64,000 nt of DNA, taken from Erysipelotrichaceae bacterium. GTDB taxonomy: Bacteria > Bacillota_I > Bacilli_A > Erysipelotrichales > Erysipelotrichaceae. The translations under genes were made by a program, and so were the position numbers. Shown piece after piece: positions 15,817 to 24,703 of this stretch; positions within the stretch are counted from its first letter, which is position 1, and each line of letters starts with the position of its first letter. The notes below the pieces were generated by a model. It was not told the origin of the DNA. It ran no database searches and saw only the letters and a list, made by a program, of their open reading frames with translations. The stretch spans positions 1-64,000 of the forward strand of contig JAAWON010000002.1 in assembly GCA_022799495.1 (NCBI GenBank). The letters are read 5' to 3'.

Positions 15817-17349
15817 ATGATGAAACCTAAAGTATACAAAGTGAAACAGATACAATCCTATCTCACAACTGCTTATTGTATTTGTTTATGTTCTCTGTTT
15901 TTGCTTTATATGGAACAGGGTTATTTTCAAATCACTTTGGCAAAATATCATTGGTTTATCGGAATGAGTCTGCTTTATCTTTGTTTGATGAGTGTTTTAT
16001 ACATCTACCAAGGATTTGTACAGAGGTTCTCTTTCGCTTCCTTTCGACAGCGAATCAAATGCTTATCCTTATGTGATTGGACTGTATTATGGATGTTGTG
16101 TTCCCATATCATAACAACACTATTATCCCCCTATCCATTGGCCTCCTTGCATGGAAGTATGGGTAGAGGTATGGGTTTGGGGTGGTCACTCATTCTAAGC
16201 ACGCTTTATTTTATGATTACCCGTCATTTGAAACAACCGCGTTTAGTGGTGAATGTATTGCTTGGATTTGGTGGTTTGGTATGTGGATTGGGGATTGTGC
16301 AGGCACTTGGATTTGATTTATTTCACTTATTAAGTCCTTTACAGGGGCAAGATCTTCATCGCTTCTTATCCACGATCGGCAATGTCACCTTTTATGCGCA
16401 TTTATTGGTGCTGCTTATTGCGATTAGTACGATGCGTTTTCATTATGCGCAAAAAAGATTGCGCTTGAGTTGGGGTGTCTATCTATGCCTGCTTCACCTT
16501 GGTGTAATGCTTGCGCATGTGGACAGTGCGTATCTGGGATTGCTTGTTCTTTATGGCTATCATTTTATCGTTTATGGCAAACAGCGAAAAGGGCTTATTT
16601 CATTGTTATGGCTGCTTGAATCCGCACTTGGTGCCGTGATCATCTTACAGTTCTTAGCGTATCTGGATGTATCATTCTACTGTGAGGGTATTTCTGCTCA
16701 TCTGATACAAAGCAATGGCATTGCGCTGCTTTTCGTGACCTCGCTGATAATACTCTATGGATTGAAACGATATGAAAAAAGTGCTGATTTCATTCCTTTG
16801 ATGCGAAAGATTTTGTTTACCCTTAGTGGTGCGATTGTACTCTTTCTATTTGGTCTAATTCTCTATGTCACTTGGTTAGCACCAAATCAAGCACTGGGTT
16901 CTTGGTCATACTACCTACGCTTTGATGAATCATGGGGCTCTATGCGTGGGTTTCTATGGATGACATCGTTGCGGGTTTTCTTCCAAGAATACAGCGTTAT
17001 GGAACAACTGTTCGGGAAAGGTTTAGATTGTACCCGTATCATTTTGGCAGATTCGCTAGGCACAGAGGTAAACACCTTTCCCTATGATCATGCCCATAAT
17101 GAATATCTTCAATATGCCATCACCGGCGGATGGTTTGCTTTATTGAGTTATCTGTGCTTCATAGCTTTTACGTTTCGTAATCTACGACATATCAATGAAG
17201 AAAGAGATCCACGCCAAGGGATACGCGGGGCACTCATCGCCCATTGCGCCTTTGTCTTCACCTCACTCAATCAACCGATCACAACGCCCATTGTTTTTCT
17301 GCTCATCATCCTCGCCAACACCCACATCGCCACAAGCAAACAAGAATAA
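15817..17349 (+). CDS. O-antigen ligase (Wzy_C)-like polytopic membrane protein
   Basis: A large integral membrane protein (about 510 residues, some 10-12 hydrophobic segments) of the O-antigen ligase/polymerase type. The key sign is the periplasm-side loop with FPYDHAHNEYLQYAITGGW near residue 430, the His-Asn signature shared by WaaL and Wzy-like enzymes that transfer or polymerise glycans on lipid carriers. The start at MMKPKVYK is preferred: AAAGGAGG is 6 nt upstream. In a Gram-positive cell the likely role is glycan transfer to a wall or surface polymer, but no glycosyltransferase cluster surrounds it. It converges on comFC with 3 bases between the genes. Confidence 0.75.
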   Translation: MMKPKVYKVKQIQSYLTTAYCICLCSLFLLYMEQGYFQITLAKYHWFIGMSLLYLCLMSVLYIYQGFVQRFSFASFRQRIKCLSLCDWTVLWMLCSHIITTLLSPYPLASLHGSMGRGMGLGWSLILSTLYFMITRHLKQPRLVVNVLLGFGGLVCGLGIVQALGFDLFHLLSPLQGQDLHRFLSTIGNVTFYAHLLVLLIAISTMRFHYAQKRLRLSWGVYLCLLHLGVMLAHVDSAYLGLLVLYGYHFIVYGKQRKGLISLLWLLESALGAVIILQFLAYLDVSFYCEGISAHLIQSNGIALLFVTSLIILYGLKRYEKSADFIPLMRKILFTLSGAIVLFLFGLILYVTWLAPNQALGSWSYYLRFDESWGSMRGFLWMTSLRVFFQEYSVMEQLFGKGLDCTRIILADSLGTEVNTFPYDHAHNEYLQYAITGGWFALLSYLCFIAFTFRNLRHINEERDPRQGIRGALIAHCAFVFTSLNQPITTPIVFLLIILANTHIATSKQE

Positions 17350-17352
17350 TTC

Positions 17353-18069
17353 CTATTGATCAAACTGTGCCAAAAATAGCGGATGCACACTCAACACCAA
17401 TGCATCACCATCTTTTCCATACGATTTTAACAATGCATAAGCCGCAGATAGAGTGGCACCGCTGGTACATACATCATCGACCAATACAATCCTTGTGTTA
17501 GGAATTTCTACATCCTGTCTGATGCGCATTACCTGATGAATATCTTGCCGTTTAGCATAAGAGAGGGTACTTTGTTTATGATTTGTGCTTTTTTCAAACA
17601 AGGAACATAATGGCAAGGAAAGCGATTGAAACATCTGTGCCAACGCATAAAAACCACGCTGCTCATTTTTTTCCTGGGAAGATGGCATCAAGACAAGGGT
17701 CGCATCATGATATCTTCGCCGCAATGCATGACGAAATTCATATAAAAACAGATCACGCAAAACCACATCACCGCCCTCCTTATACTGAAACAACAATGTT
17801 TCTAAAAACGCGTTGTATTCATAAAGCATATGTAGGCGATGTCCTTGCCAGATACGCATTTGATTCAAAACATTTAACGAACTACGACAAGTATCACAGA
17901 TCAGATCATCCTGCCGCAACCAATGATAAAAAGACTGTCGCTTCGTCTTATCATTGAAACAAATTAAGCAATGTCTGTCACGTGGATGGACTTCGTTGCG
18001 TGCAAGGTTTGATTCATCCTTTGAATCGCCCTGATACAACGCTTGATGTCGCTGGTGACCCGCGTACAT
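17353..18069 (-). CDS. comFC: ComF family protein (phosphoribosyltransferase fold)
   Basis: A late-competence protein needed in model species for uptake or processing of transforming DNA; biochemical role unsettled. A four-cysteine zinc finger (CLICF...CDTC, about residues 34-62) precedes a type I phosphoribosyltransferase domain whose PRPP loop is IVLVDDVCTSGATL near residue 195. Basic QRGFYALAQMF is typical of the family. The gene follows comFA and overlaps it by 106 bases if it starts at the ATG with GAGGGGGTG upstream; no good start exists nearer the zinc finger, so the overlap is probably real and may couple translation. Confidence 0.88.
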   Translation of the reverse strand: MYAGHQRHQALYQGDSKDESNLARNEVHPRDRHCLICFNDKTKRQSFYHWLRQDDLICDTCRSSLNVLNQMRIWQGHRLHMLYEYNAFLETLLFQYKEGGDVVLRDLFLYEFRHALRRRYHDATLVLMPSSQEKNEQRGFYALAQMFQSLSLPLCSLFEKSTNHKQSTLSYAKRQDIHQVMRIRQDVEIPNTRIVLVDDVCTSGATLSAAYALLKSYGKDGDALVLSVHPLFLAQFDQ

Positions 18070-19157
18070 AATAACACCCCCTCACCACTGGGCTGATCCA
18101 CACTGCGCCCCACGCGGCCTAGAATTTGGATTAAACTTGCCTCACTATACACCGCATGATCACTCTGCCATACAATCACATCCACCCCCTTAATCGTAAT
18201 ACCGCGCTCCAACACCGTAGTACATATGAGGAAATCATAATGACGCTGATGAAACCGTTTTAGCAGTTCTTCCTTTCGTTCCTGCTTGGAAGTAAAAGCA
18301 GCACAGCGAAACAACACGCCAAGCAAGCGCTGAAAGCGATTCGCCAGCGCAATCGTCGGCACAAAGCATAACACCTGTATCCCTGCTTTTTTATGACGAT
18401 ACAGAAAATGCCATAACGCAAAAAACTGAAACGGCGGAAATGTGTGAATGAGACGAGGTTCCACCAAGGGATAACCATGCGGACGTTGAAATAACTCCAC
18501 CATAGCCAACTCCTTTCGCTTGACTTTGGCCAATAATGCTTCATCCGGTGTCGCAGTCAAATACAAACGCGCACCACGACACGCACTTTGCGCAATGTGC
18601 TCCAACACAGGATTTCCTCGATAGGGAAACGCATCTATTTCATCCAATATTAACAGATCAAAGTTCTGTACATAACGATACAGCTGATGCATCGTGCAGA
18701 TAATCAAGTCACCATCCACAATCTGCGTATACCCTTCACACACCGCAATCACCTGTAAAAACGGAAAAGCCTGTGCCATACGCTCCTTAATCTCCAGTAC
18801 AACTTGTCGGCGGGAAATCGCAAAACCAACTTTCTTTCCCGCATTCACATAGCGTTGAATACTGTCCATAACCAACTCTGTTTTGCCTGCCCCGCATGCC
18901 GCATATACAAGCACATCCTTGCCTTGTGCCTGATGATGAGCAATCTGCGCAGACGCCTGTTTTTGCGCTAAAGTCAACGGATATTGTAGAGTATACGTAC
19001 CCTTATGTATTTTAGTCGGATAATGGTTTATTGGCAATTGCTCATCCGCATTGACACGGCCAAAAGCAATGCATCTGCGGCAGTACCAATTCTTATGAAA
19101 AGGATCATAAGCAAAAAACTGCGGATCTCGATTTGCGCAGCGATAACAATACATCAT
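17964..19157 (-). CDS. comFA: ComFA, DNA-uptake helicase
   Basis: A DEAD/DEAH-type ATPase thought to pull single-stranded DNA through the membrane during transformation. An N-terminal zinc finger (CYRC...CRRC, residues 4-29) is followed by helicase motif I AACGAGKTE (about 85-93), motif II LDEIDAF (DEID rather than DEAD), motif III LTATP and, in the second RecA lobe, CTTVLERGITI and QILGRVGRS (motif VI). The 397 residues fit the family. It is first in a two-gene unit with comFC. No competence-factor binding box was recognised upstream, and the membrane DNA-uptake genes are not in the window. Confidence 0.9.
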   Translation of the reverse strand: MMYCYRCANRDPQFFAYDPFHKNWYCRRCIAFGRVNADEQLPINHYPTKIHKGTYTLQYPLTLAQKQASAQIAHHQAQGKDVLVYAACGAGKTELVMDSIQRYVNAGKKVGFAISRRQVVLEIKERMAQAFPFLQVIAVCEGYTQIVDGDLIICTMHQLYRYVQNFDLLILDEIDAFPYRGNPVLEHIAQSACRGARLYLTATPDEALLAKVKRKELAMVELFQRPHGYPLVEPRLIHTFPPFQFFALWHFLYRHKKAGIQVLCFVPTIALANRFQRLLGVLFRCAAFTSKQERKEELLKRFHQRHYDFLICTTVLERGITIKGVDVIVWQSDHAVYSEASLIQILGRVGRSVDQPSGEGVLLCTRVTSDIKRCIRAIQRMNQTLHATKSIHVTDIA

Positions 19158-19313
19158 GCCCCTCCTTTTCCTTCACTCCCAATAGAAGCACTTCCAATCT
19201 TACATAAAAGCCTTCTCTTTTACTTTACGCTGTATCAGGAAGAAATACAGAAATTAAGTATAATATCTTATGATTGCACAATATTTTGATATAAATATGC
19301 GATGCCAAGGCAT

Positions 19314-19362
19314 AAAAAAAATATCATAAGCCGTTTCCCTATTTTACTTCGGCATATGATAT
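19314..19362 (-). terminator. Intrinsic terminator after the 38-aa membrane peptide gene
   Basis: On the minus strand ATATCATATGCCG and CGGCTTATGATAT form a 12-13 bp stem with a loop of about 16 nt, followed by TTTTTTT. Confidence 0.8.
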
Positions 19363-19382
19363 GATTTCAACAAAGCCAGTCA

Positions 19383-19499
19383 TTATGCTTCGCTGTCATT
19401 TTCTCCCTTTTGTCTGCGGTTGGAATAAAGCCGCCATCCCCCAAACAATCCGGCGATCGTTGCGATCAAAGCGATCATCGTTTTTATTATTTTCTTCAT
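19383..19499 (-). CDS. Small single-span membrane protein (38 aa), missing from the ORF track
   Basis: A 38-residue frame with an excellent ribosome site: AGGAGG 7 nt before ATG. The product starts MKKIIKTMIALIATIAGLFGGW, one membrane helix behind a short basic N-terminus, and ends in a charged tail (RRQKGENDSEA), so the C-terminus probably faces the cytoplasm or is an extracytoplasmic acidic tail. It has its own terminator and sits between tatD and comFA, all on the minus strand. I do not recognise a family. Type I toxin peptides have a similar size and shape but no antisense RNA promoter was identified. The rest of the 466-base gap between comFA and tatD shows nothing further. Confidence 0.6.
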   Translation of the reverse strand: MKKIIKTMIALIATIAGLFGGWRLYSNRRQKGENDSEA

Positions 19500-19623
19500 A
19501 TGATTACCTCCTAAGTGCTTTTATTGTATCATGATTCAGGTAATTTGTGCACCTTTCTATCAAAAATGTAATAAAATTTAAGTCTGACCTTATCAGTAAG
19601 CAATCGCTTTATGCTTTCCTTTT

Positions 19624-20391
19624 TTATCCTAAAACGCAGATGCCAAATAACCGCCGATAATTTTCGCGTAAGTGTTGATTCAATGACGCACTGCTCATAT
19701 GTTTCAATTCGGCTAAGCGCTCATTTGTATAGCGAAGATACATCGGCTCATTGCGTTTTCCACGATGGGGATGAGGGGTTAGATAGGGGCTATCCGTTTC
19801 AATGAACAAGCGTTCCACCGGGCATTGAGCTATGACCTCAGGCAATCCACGCGCATTGCGAAAAGTCAAAGGACCACCAACCGATAAATACAGATCCATT
19901 GCCAATAACTGTTTCGCAACCTCCAAACTGCCGGAGAAACAATGCATAATCCCGCTCCCCTGCTTGTACTCCCGCAAAATATCCAACGTATCCTTTGTCG
20001 CATCACGCATATGGATGATCACCGGTTTATGATATTGATTTGCCCATGTAAGCTGCTTGATAAAGGCTTGTTTCTGCGTTTCGCGATCTACCTCATCCCA
20101 ATGATAATCCAATCCGATTTCACCAATCGCAATAATACGCTCATCCTGTATCAATTCCGCCATCCTCTCCCAATCCGCATGCGTCACATCATATAAATCA
20201 CTTGGATGAAATCCCGCCGCAATATCCAGCCATGGATATGCTTGCTTCAACACAAAAGCCCGCTCTACCTCCGCAAGATTCAAGCAGATACATAAAATAC
20301 GCGATACTCCCGCATCCTTGGCTCGCGCTAACAATGCATGTGCATGCGGATATAATTCATCACAGGTGATATGTGCATGGGTATCAATCAT
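19624..20391 (-). CDS. tatD: TatD-family metal-dependent DNase
   Basis: A TIM-barrel metallohydrolase of the TatD family (3'-5' exonuclease in studied homologues, linked to DNA quality control). Metal ligands visible: DTHAH near the N-terminus (HxH), GEIGLDYHW (Glu), KPVIIHMR (His), GIMHCFSG (His) and FIETDSPYLTP (Asp). The 255 residues match the family. GGAGGG precedes the ATG. It begins 12 bases after mnmE, so the two form an operon, and mnmE-tatD pairing is plausible for a housekeeping unit. Confidence 0.92.
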   Translation of the reverse strand: MIDTHAHITCDELYPHAHALLARAKDAGVSRILCICLNLAEVERAFVLKQAYPWLDIAAGFHPSDLYDVTHADWERMAELIQDERIIAIGEIGLDYHWDEVDRETQKQAFIKQLTWANQYHKPVIIHMRDATKDTLDILREYKQGSGIMHCFSGSLEVAKQLLAMDLYLSVGGPLTFRNARGLPEVIAQCPVERLFIETDSPYLTPHPHRGKRNEPMYLRYTNERLAELKHMSSASLNQHLRENYRRLFGICVLG

Positions 20392-20403
20392 GTAGTATCC
20401 CTC

Positions 20404-21735
20404 CTATTTACCTAGACAGAAATTAGCAAACAACGCATCCAATAAATCATCACGATGATATTCACCTAATATCTCCTTGAGATTTTGATAGGCGGCTTGG
20501 ATATCCAGTTCTGCCAAATCCATCTGTATACCCTCACGCAATGCTTGAACTGCGTGCTCCATATTCGTTTTTGCCTGTATGAGCAAACCGATTTGACGCT
20601 CATTTTGTAAAAGTGGCTGCTGGGCGATCAAGGCGTGAGTTTCATAGAGTTCTTGTAGGGCATCCATCAACTCATCCAACTCATGATGCAGGGCACTCAC
20701 AGCGATCCCTTTCGGATGTGTGTCGATCTGATCTGCTTTATTATAGACGATGCAATGAGGTTTATCCTGTACCATTTCAAGCAGTTCATGATCTGTCTTT
20801 GTGAGTGGACTTGTCGCATCAACCACCAACAGGATCAACTGCGCCGCCTGAATCATCTGTTTGGAACGCTCGATCCCAATGCGCTCCACATGCGAATCAC
20901 TTTCACGGATTCCTGCCGTATCAATGAGATTTAATGTGATTCCACGCAGTTGGATACTGCCCTCGACCAAATCTCTTGTCGTTCCTTCCTCATCACTGAC
21001 AATCGCTTTTTCTTCCTCTAACAATGCATTTAGTAGGCTGCTTTTCCCCACATTGGGACGTCCGATAATCGCAGTCTGAATGCCATTTTTCACAATGCGG
21101 CCACTTTGCGATCGTTCTAATATCATGTCCAACTGATTGAGCCACGTCTCAATTTTAGGCAATATAATATCATTTGTAAGCATCAGCGCATCCTCATATT
21201 CAGGATAATCAATATTTACCTCAATATTGGCGATGATATCCAAAATCTGCGTGGTCAAGGGTTCCAGCAGTTGCCGCACACTACCCCGTATTCCGGATAA
21301 CGCCTGTTGGGCATTGACCTGATCCTTCGCACTGATAAGATCCATGATCGCTTCTGCCTGCGTTAAATCAATGCGCCCATTTAAAAAAGCACGCTGGGAA
21401 AATTCACCGGGATGCGCCAAACGCGCACCTGCCCCCAACACCAATGCCAATACTTCTTTGGTTATATAGACACCACCATGACAGTTGATTTCCACCACAT
21501 CTTCACCGCTGAAAGAATGCGGTGCACGAAACAAAGAAACCAATACCTCGTCAACGCGATTTCCACTGTTTGGCTCAACAATGAAGCCATAGGTAATCGT
21601 ATTCGCCTTTTGATGCTTTAGATCACGATCAAAGATACTTTGAACAATTGTCACTGCATCGCTTCCACTGACGCGAATAATGGAGATCGCCCCCTGTGCT
21701 AAAGGCGTTGCGATCGCCGCTATTGTATCATTCAT
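20404..21735 (-). CDS. mnmE: tRNA modification GTPase MnmE
   Basis: With MnmG it installs the 5-carboxymethylaminomethyl group on wobble uridine of certain tRNAs. The N-terminal folate-binding domain (DTIAAIATPLAQGAISIIRVSG, HSFSGEDVVEINCHGG) precedes a helical domain carrying an inserted G domain with G1 GRPNVGKSS, G3 DTAGIRES and G4 NKAD, and the protein ends in the conserved CLGK whose cysteine is functionally important. At 443 residues it is slightly short of the usual 450-460. It is first in an operon with tatD. mnmG is not in the window. Confidence 0.96.
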   Translation of the reverse strand: MNDTIAAIATPLAQGAISIIRVSGSDAVTIVQSIFDRDLKHQKANTITYGFIVEPNSGNRVDEVLVSLFRAPHSFSGEDVVEINCHGGVYITKEVLALVLGAGARLAHPGEFSQRAFLNGRIDLTQAEAIMDLISAKDQVNAQQALSGIRGSVRQLLEPLTTQILDIIANIEVNIDYPEYEDALMLTNDIILPKIETWLNQLDMILERSQSGRIVKNGIQTAIIGRPNVGKSSLLNALLEEEKAIVSDEEGTTRDLVEGSIQLRGITLNLIDTAGIRESDSHVERIGIERSKQMIQAAQLILLVVDATSPLTKTDHELLEMVQDKPHCIVYNKADQIDTHPKGIAVSALHHELDELMDALQELYETHALIAQQPLLQNERQIGLLIQAKTNMEHAVQALREGIQMDLAELDIQAAYQNLKEILGEYHRDDLLDALFANFCLGK

Positions 21736-21866
21736 TATCTCACCGCCGTTCTTAGATATTGTATCATATTTAGCGTAAAAAACATATGACTGATAGAAGT
21801 ATGCATAAGTATTAGATCGCGTCGATTAGGCAAGCAATTGCCTGTTTTTATGATCACCGGGATCAT

Positions 21867-21897
21867 GTAAAAATGCGCTCCTGTAAAGAACGCATTT
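21867..21897 (-). terminator. Intrinsic terminator after hsp20
   Basis: On the minus strand AAATGCG and CGCATTT form a stem around a 13-nt loop, followed by TTTA. Confidence 0.7.
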
Positions 21898-21904
21898 CAT
21901 TGTA

Positions 21905-22327
21905 TTATTTAATTGGAATCCACTTTTTAGGTGGAAGCGGGGCTTCCTTTTTAGGAACAATTACCTTTAATTCCCCATTCATAAAGGATGCCTTAATATC
22001 CTGTTCTTTTACCAATGTCCCAACATAGAAACTACGCTGGAAATTACCGCTGACACGTTCTTGGCGAAGCACATTGCCTTTGCCATCCTTTTGTTCCCGA
22101 GCGCCATTACGTGTCGCATGGATAATCAGATATCCATTATCCAATTCCATTTTAATATCTTCCTTTTTACAGCCGGGCAGTTCAATATCCAATAAATAGT
22201 TGCCGTCACGTTCCATAATATCGGTAGACATCGGCAAACTAGAGCCTCTGCCAAAAAAAGAGAAGTTAAACATATCATCGAATGCATCTTCGATCAAATC
22301 GGTCGTTGTACGTGGGAAGAATCTCAT
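21905..22327 (-). CDS. hsp20: Small heat-shock protein, Hsp20/alpha-crystallin family
   Basis: An ATP-independent holdase chaperone that binds unfolding proteins. The alpha-crystallin domain spans about residues 35-125 (LLDIELPGCKKEDIKMELDNGYLIIHA, then the GNFQRSFYVG strand and the FMNGELKVIVPK close with the conserved ELxV motif); a short N-terminal arm starting MRFFPRTTTD precedes it and a short C-terminal tail (PLPPKKWIPIK) carries an IPI motif that in this family drives oligomer assembly. It is single and sits behind a near-perfect CIRCE element, so HrcA repression and heat induction are likely. Confidence 0.93.
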   Translation of the reverse strand: MRFFPRTTTDLIEDAFDDMFNFSFFGRGSSLPMSTDIMERDGNYLLDIELPGCKKEDIKMELDNGYLIIHATRNGAREQKDGKGNVLRQERVSGNFQRSFYVGTLVKEQDIKASFMNGELKVIVPKKEAPLPPKKWIPIK

Positions 22328-22402
22328 ATCTATCGCCTCTTTCTGCTTATTCTCACAATCATTTGGGATCTTCTTCCATCAGGTAATCCTGACTACACTT
22401 TT

Positions 22403-22430
22403 ATTATAATCATTTTTTTAGCACTGTCAA
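22403..22430 (-). promoter_or_regulatory. Promoter of hsp20
   Basis: On the minus strand TTGACA (22425-22430) and TATAAT (22403-22408), both perfect and 16 bp apart; the -35 lies inside the CIRCE element. Confidence 0.85.
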
Positions 22431-22444
22431 TAGGCGAGTGCTAA
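22418..22444. promoter_or_regulatory. CIRCE element (HrcA operator)
   Basis: TTAGCACTG-N9-GAGTGCTAA matches the TTAGCACTC-N9-GAGTGCTAA consensus at all but one base. Its overlap with the -35 box means bound HrcA would block the hsp20 promoter. Confidence 0.92.
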
Positions 22445-22483
22445 AAAAGATAGATTTTGATATAAGCATCAGAATTATACAAT

Positions 22484-22510
22484 AAAAAGGAGTATGCATG
22501 CACATACTCC
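22484..22510 (-). terminator. Intrinsic terminator after tpiA
   Basis: On the minus strand GGAGTATG and CATACTCC form an 8-bp stem with a 6-nt loop, followed by TTTTTATT. Confidence 0.85.
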
Positions 22511-22530
22511 GTATACCTTCTTATTTCAGT

Positions 22531-23274
22531 TTATTTCGTCTTGTTAATGATATCGGTGAAGCTATCCGCCTTTAAGGATGCACCGCCAATCAATGCGCCG
22601 TCGATGTCCTCACAAGCCATATATTCAACGATATTCTCCGGTTTCACAGATCCGCCATACTGAATGCGTACACAATCAGCGGCTTCTTTGCCAAACATCT
22701 GTTCCACCTGATCACGCACGATGTGGCAGCACTTTTGTGCATCTTCTTTGGTCGCCGATTTACCGGTACCGATTGCCCAAATCGGCTCATAAGCAATTAC
22801 AATATTTTTTACACAGTTCGGGCACAAATCCGCAAGACTGCCGCTTAATTGCGAACGGATGACGCTTTCTGTTTCACCTGCATCATACTGTGCTTCACTT
22901 TCACCGATACAAACAATCGGGGTGATGCCGGCCGCAATCAAACGCTTTGCCTTTTTGTTTACGCTCTCATCGCTGTCACCAAACATCTGACGACGCTCTG
23001 AGTGACCGATGATGCAGTATTTAACACCGATTTCCTCTAACATCGGTACACTTACTTCACCGGTGAAGGCACCACTGTCCTCAAAGTGGCAATTTTCAGC
23101 TGCTACAATCAGATTGCTTGCGTTTTTCACTGCCTCAGCCAAAGCGAGGAATGGTGCTCCGATGCCATAGGTTGCGCCATCATGGCAAACGGGATCCACC
23201 GCCTTGATAAAATCAACTGTTTCAGCGATGGTCTTATTCATTTTCCAGTTTCCGACAATAATTGGTTTTCTCAT
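22531..23274 (-). CDS. tpiA: Triosephosphate isomerase
   Basis: Glycolytic and gluconeogenic interconversion of dihydroxyacetone phosphate and glyceraldehyde 3-phosphate. Catalytic residues are clear: N and K in GNWKMNKT (residues 8-15), the His in IIGHSERR (about 94), the Glu in AYEPIWAIGTG (about 166, followed by the flexible loop) and the phosphate-binding IQYGGSVKPEN and GALIGGASL. The 247 residues are normal. It begins 11 bases after pgk, forming a pgk-tpiA operon ended by a strong terminator. Confidence 0.97.
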   Translation of the reverse strand: MRKPIIVGNWKMNKTIAETVDFIKAVDPVCHDGATYGIGAPFLALAEAVKNASNLIVAAENCHFEDSGAFTGEVSVPMLEEIGVKYCIIGHSERRQMFGDSDESVNKKAKRLIAAGITPIVCIGESEAQYDAGETESVIRSQLSGSLADLCPNCVKNIVIAYEPIWAIGTGKSATKEDAQKCCHIVRDQVEQMFGKEAADCVRIQYGGSVKPENIVEYMACEDIDGALIGGASLKADSFTDIINKTK

Positions 23275-23285
23275 AATTGTGTCTC

Positions 23286-24464
23286 CTATTTATCTGAAAT
23301 CACTGCAATACCGGGCAGTTCTTTCCCTTCCATATATTCCAAGGATGCGCCGCCACCGGTTGAAATATGCGAGAATTTCTCCGCAAAACCCAACTGAATT
23401 GCCGCAGCCGCAGAATCACCGCCGCCAATGACAGTAGTCGCACCCGGCAGTTCAGAAATTGCCGTGCATACTTCCAGCGTACCTTTCGCAAACGGCTTCA
23501 TTTCAAATACGCCCATTGGTCCATTCCAAACTACCGTTTTCGCACCGGCTAACTCATTACGATACAATTCGATGGATTTCGGACCGATATCCAAGCCCAT
23601 ATAGCCATCCGGAATCGCCTCGGAATCAGCGATTAGCGTATTTGCATCTTCGGCAAATTTATCGGCACATACATTGTCCACCGGCAAAACCAATTTTCCT
23701 TCTGCCTTTGCCAAGTATTCCTTCGCCAATTCGATTTTATCCTCTTCAACTAAAGATTGACCAATGTTATAGCCCTTTGCCTTTAAGAAGGTATAAGCCA
23801 TACCGCCACCGATCAAAACCTTGTCGGCTTTTTTCAATAAATTGTCAACCACGGCAATTTTATCGGAAACTTTGGCACCACCGATAATTGCCACAAAAGG
23901 ACGCTGTGGTGTATCCACTGCGGCTCCCAGCATTTTTACTTCCTTTTCCACTAAGAAGCCTAAAGCATTGGGCAGAATGGAAGGAATCCCGGCTGTAGAT
24001 GCATGGGCACGATGAACGGAACCAAACGCGTCCTCTACAAACAGATCGCCTAAGGAAGCCCAATATTGTGCAAGTTCCGGATCGTTTTTACTTTCGCCTT
24101 TTTCATAGCGGGTATTCTGCATAACTACGATTTCACCATCGTTTAAGGCCGCAACCGCTTCCTCTAATTCTGCACCTCTTGTCACTGGGACAAAGGTAAC
24201 TTTCGTATCTACCAATTCGGATAAACGCTCTGCGACACAGCGCAAATCATTTTTGGCTTTGTCTTCCTCCGTTTTTACCTTGCCCAAATGAGACATCAGG
24301 ATAACCCTTGCCTTTTGTTCCACCAAATATTGAATGGTCGGTAATGCCTGAATGATACGATTGTCATTGGTAATTTTGCCATCCTTGCGCGGTACGTTGA
24401 AATCACAGCGTACAATGACACGCTTTCCGGCAACAGCTAAATCTTTAACAGTTCTTTTTGCCAT
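23286..24464 (-). CDS. pgk: Phosphoglycerate kinase
   Basis: ATP-generating step of glycolysis from 1,3-bisphosphoglycerate. N-terminal substrate domain signatures [11 protein letters not shown] and LMSHLGK, the hinge and basic patch ([22 protein letters not shown]), and the C-terminal nucleotide domain with [31 protein letters not shown] and the GGGDSAAA phosphate loop are all present. 392 residues is typical. It leads the pgk-tpiA operon behind a promoter with a CRE-like site, suggesting control by carbon supply. The gap gene is not in the window. Confidence 0.97.
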   Translation of the reverse strand: MAKRTVKDLAVAGKRVIVRCDFNVPRKDGKITNDNRIIQALPTIQYLVEQKARVILMSHLGKVKTEEDKAKNDLRCVAERLSELVDTKVTFVPVTRGAELEEAVAALNDGEIVVMQNTRYEKGESKNDPELAQYWASLGDLFVEDAFGSVHRAHASTAGIPSILPNALGFLVEKEVKMLGAAVDTPQRPFVAIIGGAKVSDKIAVVDNLLKKADKVLIGGGMAYTFLKAKGYNIGQSLVEEDKIELAKEYLAKAEGKLVLPVDNVCADKFAEDANTLIADSEAIPDGYMGLDIGPKSIELYRNELAGAKTVVWNGPMGVFEMKPFAKGTLEVCTAISELPGATTVIGGGDSAAAAIQLGFAEKFSHISTGGGASLEYMEGKELPGIAVISDK

Positions 24465-24480
24465 AACAAAAAAGCTCCTT

Positions 24481-24494
24481 TCATAACGTTTTCA
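24481..24494 (-). promoter_or_regulatory. CRE-like site at the pgk promoter
   Basis: On the minus strand TGAAAACGTTATGA fits the catabolite-responsive-element consensus TGnAAnCGnTnnCA except at one position. It abuts the -10 box, so bound CcpA could affect initiation. Confidence 0.45.
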
Positions 24495-24522
24495 TTATAA
24501 CACTAAGTGCCTTTTTAGTAAA
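24494..24522 (-). promoter_or_regulatory. Promoter of pgk-tpiA
   Basis: On the minus strand TTTACT (24517-24522) and TATAAT (24494-24499) are 17 bp apart, and the -10 is extended by TG. Confidence 0.7.
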
Positions 24523-24703
24523 TGAAAATCAAACGCTTCCAAAGAAAGATTAGAGAAAGATTCCACTTGTATTTGCCTTTTTACTGCTTGCTAGTTCGCC
24601 GCACATTCTGATCCATTCTTTTGCCTACTTCCTATGATTGTTTTTTCCTACATTCCTGAACGGAAATATGGTAAAATGAAGATAGAAAACAGGAGGTATG
24701 TTT

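Noticed and set aside
21829-21866. Plus-strand hairpin AGGCAA-GCAA-TTGCCT followed by T-run
   Set aside because: Terminator-like but no plus-strand gene precedes it; probably incidental.
23459-23887. 142-aa plus-strand ORF inside pgk
   Set aside because: Antisense shadow of a confident pgk; Pro/Arg-rich and without a ribosome site.
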